This document shows, one piece after another, positions 55,400-64,000 of a stretch of DNA of 64,000 nt (the stretch's first letter is position 1; each line of letters begins with the position of its first letter). The stretch is from NCBI GenBank assembly GCA_009767595.1, contig VSDK01004596.1, positions 5,285-69,284 on the forward strand, in the 5' to 3' direction. Made by a program: the position numbers and the translations under genes. The notes beneath the pieces are model-generated. The model was given only the letters and a program-made list of their open reading frames with translations, did not search any database and was not told the origin of the DNA. Source of the stretch: Symbiodinium kawagutii. Its lineage: Eukaryota > Sar > Dinophyceae > Suessiales > Symbiodiniaceae.

Positions 55400-56667
55400 T
55401 CCTGGCATCTGGAAGGTCTGAAAGCTTTGCAGAAAGCCCTGTTGCGGCTGCGGCCCTTTGTACGCCATCATCTTGATGTGTCGGGTTATGCCGTCATGTC
55501 TCCAAACGTGAAGAACGTTGGAACAAATCTTCAACTTGGTGGACTCAGAGGGCAACATGCTCTCCAGCAGCGTTGTGCCGGTGTCCGACATCTCATTTTG
55601 ATCTGGACCTGCACTGACCACTTGCACCGCCAGCCCAGGTAGAGCTGGATGGATCACTGCCTCGAGCTGTTGAAATTTGCAGATGTCAGGAGCCATCGTG
55701 GAAGATCCAGATCCAGATCCAACTGAACCGCCACTGGTTCTTCTTCCAACCGCAGAAGTTAGCAATGCCCATAACTCGATAAACAAAGAGACGCATCGAT
55801 AACACAAAGCAACTCCTCCCTCCTCACTGACACCGCTGAGGCTCTGCCTGCTGAGGTAAACAGCGAGGCCATCCACAGAAGCGTCGCATGGCATTGATTG
55901 AGACTGGCAATGCACCAGCATGGCATCTGGACCACAGCGGCCCGCAGTGCCCCCGCTTCTTGCTGCCAAGGATGAAACCATCGATGAAAGAGTCGAAAGG
56001 TGTCCCGCTCGTCTTGGCTCAGCAGACAACGTCATAGGCAAGCGGGTGACCCATTGCAGAACATCCAGTAAAGGCTGCAAATGTTTCTCAAGCCACTGTA
56101 GCGTGCTGTGTAGAACTAACGAGTGCGTTGGAAGGACACCTACCATTGAGACCAGCACTTGCAAAACTGCTACCAGGGATGCAGGGTGCGTTGTATCCAA
56201 TGCGTGCAATCCCGAAGGAGCCAATCTCATTCGACAGCTCAGCATCTCCGGACGCAGGATGGCGGAGAAACCCGCAGCTTCGAAGAAAGCGCTTGCTGAT
56301 TCAGGCGCCTGGCACAAAATTGCAGCCAGAGCTGCACTTTGGAAAGTCACTCGATCGCGCTCTCGATCTCCAAAACGATCTCGATTTTGTCGATCTCGAT
56401 CAATCAGTTCTGTGAGCTGTTGCCACAGCCTTCCTTTGAAGACCTGGAACCTTTGCTTTGCAGGCACTCGGGTGAGGAGTGCGCACATCAACGGCAAAGC
56501 AACTCCTTGTCTCTCTTCAAACATCTCCACCTGAGAGGACAGTGAAGGTGACTGTATGTAACTGTAACAACTGTAACTCTTCACAAAAGCACACGTGGAA
56601 CACAGCGAACCTCCGCAACAGCGGCAGCCATCAAAGATGTCAACAGCTCACCGAGTTCCCTCAGGTC
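55400..56667 (-). CDS. Large helical protein, central exons (Nup188/Nup205-like?)
   Basis: The 57-nt exon 56667-56611 (DLRELGELLTSLMAAAVAE) joins across an 80-bp GT-AG intron to a long exon from 56530 down to the N gap. The long exon reads VEMFEERQGVALPLMCALLT, a charged Arg/Asp/Gln stretch (IDRDRQNRDRFGDRERDR), then SAALAAILCQAPESASAFFE, AAGFSAIL and LVAVLQVLVSMVGVLPTHSL, then LHSTLQWLEKHLQPLL. Phases fit. The pattern of long amphipathic helices and 'gain of A..FFEAAGFSAIL' repeats is reminiscent of the scaffold nucleoporins Nup188/Nup205, but I see no diagnostic motif. Other alpha-solenoid proteins are possible. Confidence 0.5.
56343..56412. repeat. Coding repeat CGATCTCGAT
   Basis: Imperfect CGATCTCGAT/CGATCGCG repeats inside the long exon give the Arg-Asp-Arg-rich stretch on the minus strand. 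Likely a repeat expansion in coding sequence. Confidence 0.75.
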
Positions 56668-56969
56668 CTGGAAAAGCACCAGATCAAGATCTGTCATGCA
56701 ACACCGATACACTTCCGACCCTTTCCATAGAGTCCTCCACCTCCAGGGATGGTTGTATGCCTTGAGCTGCTTCAAACGCCTCAGACATGGCAACATGTTG
56801 AGCATGCTTCCGACATGGCACCCTTCATAACCTTCCCCAGACCTTTTTGGAGCCCTTTTTTTAGGCTGTGTGTTTGGTCTCCCTGCGAACTGGCTTAAAC
56901 CTGGAGAGCTTGCTGGCCGGACTGACCTCCTCCTAATCCGCCAGCTGAGCATTGCAGTCACAAGAGGCC

Positions 56970-57950
56970 AACAGCTTTGACTGTTGGGAAGTGATCAATG
57001 GGGATGGCTCATAGAGATATTTGTTCTTTGGAGATTTCATTCGATGATTTCCAGTTAAAGCACTTCCCAAATTTAGGATTTTAGGGGGAGATCGATCATG
57101 TTCATATCTGCGAGGGCCAGTTGCATATATGGACTTTTGATGAGCACATCACTGATTTCCAGTGTAAAGTAAGGTTGGATATGACACTTAAATTGTTCAA
57201 AAACGTTGATGCTAACATGTGGCAACATCGTCATAATATGAACACTACAACTGGCTCCCAAAAGCGCCGAACAAATGTTATCAACAAAAAGGGTTCCAAT
57301 CAACCAGACAAAATGCGAAAAATGAGCCATGAGTCACATTCAAAATCGTTTAGAAATACAGTATCCCCTGAATCGCCCAACAAAGCCAGAAAAAGACTTC
57401 TGACTGGTTTTCTCCGCCGCAATCGCTTTGCATTGGGAAAAAACACAAATAAAAAACACCTCTGTGGTCTGGGTGAGTGGTGTCTTTAAGTCCTTCGTGA
57501 GCCGTGTCTGCGGCTTGGTCTTTTCAACCCTCCTTGGTGTTTGCCTTCCTGCTGTTATTCAGTTTGTTCCAAACAATTCAAACAATCGACTACGGACTGT
57601 AACGGCGACCAAAGAAAACTCATACAAAAAGGATTCAAACGGGAACTGGTAGGAATAGTTATCCCCAAAGCATCAAGCCTGTTTCTGACATATGCGTCAG
57701 TTTACTACTGTAAAGCACTGGCCCGCCCCGCATCGAACTTGGCTAGTGGCAGGATCAGGCAACATGCGTTGTAAGAGCAGCAGCAGCGCCTGTAAACTGG
57801 GATTTGCTCCCATAGGCTTTCACCAGGCACTTGTCAGAAACTCAACTAGTCAATAACATCCAGTCACATCCACTCAAACCCAGTGTCTGGGCGCATACAC
57901 ATGTACCTAGCCACTCTACAGCTACTTTTCCCAGCTCCTCTATTTACAAA
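56970..57950. other. Probable intron of the helical-protein gene
   Basis: No supported exon. A plus frame at 57121-57489 is Asn/Lys/Arg-rich and has no homologous pattern I recognise. Confidence 0.4.
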
Positions 57951-57951
57951 C

Positions 57952-58589
57952 CTGAGACATTGCCATGCGGGGAATCTTCTCGGGCGCCTCCTCCAAGTTC
58001 TTGCGTGATTCTCTCGACAACGGCCGAATCAAAGCTCGGGCCAGCAAGCCATAGACGCTTCTCACAAAGGCCAGCGGAGGAGCCTGGACAAGGCTGAGGC
58101 CTACGTTCACCTCCTTGGACTTAAGAACCCAGGAAAATCCAGGAACTAGTTGGAAGCAAACGATTCTTGATGCCAAACTTTGATTCGTTTTGATCCTTCG
58201 AGACTCATCTTCTATCTTTGGCACATCTCTAGTCCACCATGGTCTGCCTCCGAACGCTCTAACATAGTGGCAAGAAAGGCTGTGGCCAGACCTGGCAGAA
58301 CATCAGTATGAAATATGAAATGTGTAAAAAAATAATGACAAAATGTACAAAATGTAACTAACTTAAAACTTAGCATCCAAAAAAGAGATCAAAACATATC
58401 AAAACCTTCGTCCTCGATGCCTGACAAGAGCTCCAATCGACGGGGCGCTTCTGCTCCAGATTCTTCAGCGGCCATTGCAGGAAGGAGTGCTTCCAGGTGA
58501 GCACGGGCAGCCTGACGCAAAGCAATCAAGAAAGATGAGAAAAATAAGGCAAGAATAGAAAAGCTAAGAGAAGCGTAGAAGACAAGCAC
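57952..58589 (-). CDS. Exons of the large helical protein
   Basis: One exon ends at a GT donor at 57952 (GTCTCAG|GTTTG) and begins near 58117 after acceptor TTCTTAAG. It reads SKEVNVGLSLVQAPPLAFVR, SVYGLLARALIRPLSRESRK and EEAPEKIPRMAMSQ. Upstream, about 58510-58400, an exon after acceptor TGCGTCAG reads AARAHLEALLPAMAAEESGA then RRLELLSGIEDE before a GT donor. Both are helical and on the same strand as the central exons. Confidence 0.5.
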
Positions 58590-58900
58590 AGGAGAATAAG
58601 ATGCATAGAAAAGCTAAGAGACAAATCAAATAAAATGAAGCAATTGCATCCAGGATTGCTCTCTCCCCGTTGAAGTGTTTGAGCTGATGTTGTCAACATG
58701 TGATTACAAGGACTTTCACCGAAGACGTGGAAAGTTGGTGCAACAGGTCTGAAAAAATGCACACTGCTTCTGTGCTTCTGCCATACCTGAGATCTGGAGT
58801 CGCTTGCAGAAGTGCTCAAAGCAGGAGGCCTCCCAACCTGCAAAATGGTCCAAGCAAGAGGACCACATGGAGGTTCAAAGAATTTCAAAGGTTCAACAGC

Positions 58901-58965
58901 GAAGGAAATGCGAAGGAAATGCGAAGGAAATGCGAAGGAAATGCGAAGGAAATGCGAAGGAAATG
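58901..58965. repeat. 11-bp tandem repeat GAAGGAAATGC
   Basis: About six perfect units. Because 11 is not a multiple of 3, all frames cycle through the same residues (Phe-Pro-Ser-His-Phe-Leu-Arg on minus). Confidence 0.95.
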
Positions 58966-59059
58966 TCCGATGCTGACGATGTCGCACCAAATGGCAGAGG
59001 GCGGCTGAAGCAAAGACAGCTAGGGATTTGCCTCAGAGGGTCGTTCTGCGCACCGATAC

Positions 59060-59600
59060 ATTGATTCCATGCTTCATGTGCCTTCTTCATTTCTGGGATC
59101 CGCTACAAGCTTGTTCCGTGTAGAAGGCAATGCATGCCTGAAGACATTTCGCTGAGAGACTTTGGAATGGGTTGCACACACCGATTGCACGCGAAATGTT
59201 CGATGCTCTTTCTCATTGCAACTGAGGACCTCGCATATTCATTTCGAGATCCAAGCTGAATCAAATCCTCTGTAAATCTCGTCGACCGGTCGCCTCATCA
59301 AATCATCGGTGAATTGATCCAACATGAGATTCCAAACTGATCAACAGCTTTGATTCTCTAGCCCAATTCAATGGAGTTTGGGGAGAAGACCTTTCACGAC
59401 GGCTATTGAAACAGAGACAGAATTCATTCGGATTGTGTTCACGAGTTGGTTGGGCAGACTGAGACAGGTGACATGCCACACATAGTGCAAAACACAAAAA
59501 GTTCAAGAAACAGAATGATTTTGACTAATGCTATTGTTCATTCTCTTGCCAGCTTGCCGTCCCTCCTTTTGCTGTTCTTGTTCTTGTTCCGCTGAGCCTA
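59060..59600. other. No recognisable feature
   Basis: Nothing supported; probably intron. Confidence 0.4.
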
Positions 59601-59620
59601 TTCTTATTGAAGTGGTGGTC

Positions 59621-59621
59621 C

Positions 59622-59660
<39 letters not shown>

Positions 59661-59676
59661 TTGTTGCTGGTGTTGT

Positions 59677-59708
<32 letters not shown>

Positions 59709-59775
59709 TTGCTGGTGTTGTTGTTGTTATCAGTGTTGCCTGGGCTGTTGTTGCTGCTGCTGTTGCTGTTTATGA
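59621..59775. repeat. (TTG/CTG)n triplet repeat
   Basis: About 50 mixed TTG, CTG and GTTGTTGCTG triplets. The minus strand reads as Asn/Ser runs and the plus strand as Leu/Val runs. Both ORFs are repeat artefacts. Confidence 0.95.
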
Positions 59776-60242
59776 TGTTCTCGCTTGTTGCTCTTGTCAA
59801 CGTCGGTACCCGTGCTGTGGCCAAGCTGCCGCTTGTTTCATGGCGAAGGTTTTGGTGGTAGTTGTTTCTTTTGGCTGACGAATATGACTGCATTGCTGCT
59901 GCTGTTGTTCATGTAGTGGTGTGGTCGTGGATCTTGTTTCTGGTGTGGTTTGTCAGTAAAGTGACAATAAGAAATGGCCAGTTATACATACAGACAGATC
60001 AGGTTCAGCCCAGAAGCCTGGCATTGAAAAAAGATGGAAAAAGTAGACAAGCACAGAGAAGACTGGCGTAGACCAGAAATGGAATTTGTAGAAACTCACT
60101 ACGCACCTACATATAGGATCAAGAAGAATCGAGGAGACGACACAATTTAAAAACATGTACCTAGCTTGGGAGAATCCATGGTCTACCTGCAGATTTGCAA
60201 GCCTGTGAATTTGCAGTTGTGCTGTGCAACATCGAAGGATCG

Positions 60243-61465
60243 TCAGACAAAACGAAAACAGACCACCCCAGAGCCTTCTGACTCTGTTGCGCTCAGTTGG
60301 TAGCTCAATCCGGACAAATGCAGCAGCACAAAAGGGTCCTGCACAGAGCCCCAGTACACAGCAGTGATAGTGCTGATCTGCTTCCTTTGCTGTGGAGGCT
60401 CCTGCAATTCCAAACTCCTTGTCAGACCGCCACCAGCTTTGTCTGGAGCCATGAACTGGCATGTGGAAGCTCGATGGTGCTCCTTCCAAGTAGCAACAGC
60501 AACAGATGGAAAACATGAAAGGAGAGGTGCTCTCACATCTCCTGCATTGCATCTCCAAATAGCAGTGAGCCCTGGGCTGAAAAATGGATCTGGGGACGTT
60601 CCGACGCTGAAATCCCCACCTGTAATGCTGCAGACCCAACCACTGCATCAATCACGTCGCAGGCGTCAGCCAGCCGCAAAGCAGTGCCGATCAAATATGG
60701 CGTTGACGTGTGCCTCAGCCAAGATTCAGCGCCCATCAGTGCCCACAACGTGGCAAGTTGTGGCAACCGTGGTTCAAAGTAGCGAGAATCCGGCGCTGAT
60801 CTACCCGTTTCTTTTGATGAGACCAAATCTGCGACCACCTCCTGAGACGAGAAAGTCAGAAAGTGAAGAACGAAGTTGAACGAAGTCCCTCTAAGCAAAG
60901 AAGACAAGAAGCCTGCAAATGCTCGGAGACATTCATCTTCATGTCCAGGGACCTGCAACATGCCACTCCGGGGTTGCTGCAGTCGCAAGTTGTCTCAGAA
61001 GGTTCGAGTCTGAAAGCTTCTGAGGACTCAGCTGCTGTGAAGCCAGGTCAACAACCTTGTTCTGTCCCACAGGTGGTTGCCCCGCAGGCCACACCAATCG
61101 CATCTCCCAGGAACATACCTCATAGCGAATGGCGTGTGCAGACATGTGCAGACGCTTTCGAATCTTGATCATCTCCAATCCTTTATTAGTTGAAGCTCTA
61201 CTCTCTGGAAGGAAGCCATTACCCGATGGACAGGCTCAAAACACTCATGTTCACATGTCTTGTCCGTTGCCTGCAGAATCAGTGCGGCCTCGGACAACAA
61301 GATCCTGCGCAAGATTGTTGTCAAAGACGACCTCACAGGGACATAGTACTGAGCTGTCCATCTGCAAATTTGCAATCCATGAAGAGCTGACACCAGGCTG
61401 CCCCGCCACGGCACAGCCAGGAGATTCTTCAACACCTCTACAGAGCACATGATGTGACATGTCAT
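60243..61465 (-). CDS. Upstream exons of the large helical protein
   Basis: Minus candidates in order: about 61440-61290 (LKNLLAVPWRGSLVSALHGL, YYVPVRSSLTTILRRILLSE, AALILQATD); about 61175-61090 (EMIKIRKRLHMSAHAIRYEV, CSWEMRLVWPAG); about 60960-60900 (VPGHEDECLRAFAGFLSSL); about 60840-60600 (SQEVVADLVSSKETGRSAPD, LPQLATLWALMGAESWLRHT, YLIGTALRLADACDVIDAVV); and about 60450-60300 (APDKAGGGLTRSLELQEPPQ, YWGSVQDPFVLLHLSGL). They are helical, on one strand, and separated by short introns. I treat them as the N-terminal half of the gene whose central exons lie at 56.7-55.4 kb, but linkage is by position only. Confidence 0.4.
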
Positions 61466-61658
61466 AGCTGCACTTCACAGGAGTGGACAGTTCTGTTGTC
61501 GTTCTTCCAGCCTTGTATCGCGATGTCCATGCATGGCATACGTAGCGAAGTACTACGTCCCGCAATGCAGGTGTTGCCTCCAAATTTGAGTTTGAAAGCT
61601 GGCGAGAGACCGTGTCTTTTCTGCAAACCATGCAAGAAGTAGCGTCTTTGTCGTGTTT

Positions 61659-61786
61659 GATTGATAGATAGATAGATAGATAGATAGATTGCTTGATTGA
61701 TAGATAGATAGATAGATAAATAGATAGATGCATGGATGGATGGATGGATGGATGGATGGATGGATGGATGGATGGATGGATGGATA
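61659..61786. repeat. (GATA)n and (GGAT)n microsatellites
   Basis: Two GATA blocks, then about 12 GGAT/ATGG units. Spurious ORFs arise on both strands. Confidence 0.95.
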
Positions 61787-62137
61787 GTGCTTATTTATAT
61801 ATATATACTTGATATGTTGCAGTATTTTACATCATGTAATGCCATAGTGGTACATTACCATATTCTATGCATACATTGTACATGTACAAAAAAAGCAGCT
61901 ATAGCGTATCTCGAAACAGTTCTTGACAACTTTGCGTCGACCGACTTCTGCACCAGAAGGCTGAGGACGATGGACAGCGAAGCTTCGTAGGCAGTGTGGT
62001 TCTGCGTTGCCTGTGGTTGCAATCCGAAGGAATGAGCAGAATATGAGCAGATACATATGTATCCTAATGTGAGCACAATATAGCACAATCATGCACAATC
62101 CATTGCCTAATTATGAGCCCAATCTGTACCTAATTGT

Positions 62138-62560
62138 TTACATGCACAATTCATTCGTGCATTTTAGAGCCGAATGAAAACCCAAGGACGAAAAATGCGA
62201 AAGGACAATGACTGGATGACCAGCTGCCATGATGAAATGCAAGGCCTGTTGAACCTCGGGCTGTGTTGCGTTGTGCGGCTGCAAAGCTCTGCTGCCAGAG
62301 GGCCTAGCGCACTGCAAAATGCAGCAAAATGCAACAAAAAGTCTGTCTACTCTCGATAAGTCAAGCGTGCCAACCAGATGGACTACATGGACATTGACAT
62401 TATTCTGATGTTGCCAAGCACACAATGCCAGCTGTCCTTGGACCTCCACTGTCAATCCAAGCGGGTAAACTGGGAGGATTCTCCAACCTGAAAGAAACTC
62501 CAAAAGCTTGCAATCGCATGGATGGAGAAAGCGGCAAAAGTGACTAGCACTGCAGGACAT
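62138..62560 (-). other. Weak exon candidate
   Basis: The minus frame contains KLLEFLSGWRILPVYPLGLT then VEVQGQLALCAWQHQNNV. It may be a further 5' exon of the helical-protein gene. No motif recognised. Confidence 0.25.
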
Positions 62561-62579
62561 TGCGATTGAGGTGTGGGCA

Positions 62580-63780
62580 GGAGCATTAGGGCATCCAATG
62601 GGGCTGGATTGCCACTTCTGGCCGGATCCATATCAATCATTCCTCGGAAATCAAAGAAGCGGTAGCATATTCAGTTCTAAATCAAAAATCAAAAGAATCG
62701 ATCAATGCGTTGCAACTCTTATCCTTTCCTCTCCCTTGTTTGACGACTTCCAACCTCTCGGCAACTCCTTTGTGTGCAAAACTCTGGCCATCTGTGGTCG
62801 CTGCCTGTCATCGCCCTTGCCGTGGGATTCAAGCCTGAAGTCGAAGCCCCATTCACAAACAGCTTGGAGTTAAGTGAGATGATAAGAATCTAGTGATAAT
62901 TAGTGACACATTGATGCATCATTTCTGCTTAAAATCTGAGCCTAAGCATCTTCTATATCTTCCCCTTGAGGACTTGAGGACTGCACCCAGAAGAAGCTGA
63001 CCAAGCTGCTGAGCTGAGCTTTCGGAGTCTCACAAAATTCAGTGTTTCAGTTTTGACATGCAACAGAATTCATAAAATTCATAAATAACAAAAAAATCAA
63101 AAAGGAAAAGAATGACAAAAAAATCGAAAGAAGAAAGCGCGCCTCCAAGCAATAGCAGGAATAACCGAAGGGTCAACAAACGGCCCGACACCTTAACTCT
63201 GCCAAGGTTTGGAATCAGACCACAAAACAATTCTGCAGTGCTGCTTACAGCGTTGAGCAATTGTCTTGATCGTTGACTTGAGATTCCCACTTCGTAGATT
63301 TACAGCTTTTCAGTCTCAGGATGAGGCCGTGGTCAGCGCGGCGAAAGGCAGTTGAACCATGTGCTCGTTGTTAAGAGCCGCCACGATTGCACCAGAACCG
63401 GCCGAGAGCCATTCAGCAGGGCTTCAACTGAAACTCAGAATCCGAACGACAGGAGTGTGAAAATCAAATGAAGGATTTGAAGGATTTGAAGGACAGGCAA
63501 AATGTTCAGAAAACTCCTCTGAAAAAAAACACCAGACCTCTGAGGTAAGCTGCTCTGAAGGTTGCCGAATCCGATGAGGCACAACCACGCAGAGCTGAAA
63601 TCCCCGCGTCAGAACCTGCCGAGTCGAAAGTGTGGCTCATTTAGCTGTTCAAAAGAAAAGGTGGTGATGTCGTGGACTGGGTCCGACAAAGTCTAAGCCT
63701 TCGTGCTGCGTGCAGCTTGAAACAAGAAAAAAAATCTTAGTTGAAACAAAAAATGAAAGGAATCGGACGAAAGATGATGA
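62580..63780. other. No recognisable gene
   Basis: Nothing supported. An A-rich stretch lies at 63070-63135. Confidence 0.4.
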
Positions 63781-63784
63781 AAGT

Positions 63785-63979
63785 GGGTCAAAAGCTCTTG
63801 CCTTCAGCTGAAGATCCACGAGCCCAAACTGCAACATCAGCTGCCTGCACAAGAAGAATGTCAGCGATAGGCAGCGCTGCGCAGGCAGCAAAGCCGCTGC
63901 AGCTGCACCTGAACGACTGAATCCTCTGCGAGCTGCTGCAGAAGGTCAACCTCAGCTTGTGCTCTGCAATACTCTGCAT
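63785..63979 (-). CDS. Candidate helical exon(s) at the window edge
   Basis: The minus strand reads EYCRAQAEVDLLQQLAEDSV then VQVQLQRLCCLRSAAYR. After a CTTGTGCAG acceptor comes QLMLQFGLVDLQLK, ending at a GC donor of classic form (GAAG|GCAAG). It could be an early exon of the helical-protein gene; the gene would continue beyond the window. Confidence 0.3.
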
Positions 63980-64000
63980 TTGGACACATCGAAGAGCTGG

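Noticed and set aside
57121..57489. Plus ORF of 122 codons, basic
   Set aside because: Low-complexity Asn/Lys/Arg composition, no motif, opposite to the gene block.
59531..59893. Minus ORF with Asn/Ser runs and plus ORFs with Leu/Val runs
   Set aside because: Produced by the (TTG/CTG)n repeat. Both strands stay open because the repeat has no stops.
1..64000. CRISPR array, tRNA, rRNA, telomere repeat or full spliced-leader gene
   Set aside because: The tandem arrays have no spacer pattern. No cloverleaf, rRNA core or TTTAGGG array was seen on reading, and I did not find the spliced-leader sequence. A covariance-model scan would be needed to exclude small RNAs.

Overview
This window looks like nuclear DNA of a dinoflagellate, most likely a Symbiodinium-like (suessialean) species; the lineage is an inference. 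Supporting signs are: low coding density; genes broken by many introns with GT, GC or GA donors and an AG|G acceptor; abundant microsatellites and short tandem repeats; and every recognisable gene lying on the minus strand. Two assembly gaps are present (38447-38675 and 55390-55399). I saw no prokaryotic operons, CRISPR, tRNA or rRNA. Exon borders quoted to the base were worked out by eye from reading frame, splice dinucleotides and alignment to internal paralogous copies. Others are approximate open-frame limits.

Layout, in minus-strand transcription order. (1) About 63980-54570: exons of a large, mostly helical protein that I could not name with confidence (Nup188/Nup205-like is one possibility). 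A 10-N gap cuts it. (2) About 52400-47580: a WD40 protein that follows the 50-kDa cleavage stimulation factor subunit (CSTF1/CstF-50) block by block. (3) 45831 to about 5440: exons of a giant sacsin-like protein with three copies of the Hsp90-type (GHKL) ATPase module. Unit 1 is at 45831-40563, unit 2 at about 40130-21270, and unit 3 from 20413 downward. Probable unit-3 tail exons lie at 16.6-15.8 kb and 10.3-5.4 kb.

Two observations stand out. First, the ATPase module of unit 2 (36455-34041) is cut into about a dozen exons of 23-87 nt by eleven short introns, most with GC or GA donors. The same residues in unit 3 lie in one 3.6-kb exon, and in unit 1 they are interrupted once, at a different place. 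When the unit-2 pieces are joined, the frame is intact and aligns with the other copies. Second, an intronless ORF set (13621-11698) with a coiled coil and an F-box is flanked by identical 21-bp direct repeats (11651-11671 and 13652-13672), with an A-rich tail next to the 3' repeat. This is the signature of a retroposed gene that landed among exons of the sacsin-like gene. It now carries three frame breaks, one at a run of ten A residues.

The remaining sequence is introns, intergenic DNA and simple repeats. The plus strand holds no ORF that I would call a gene.
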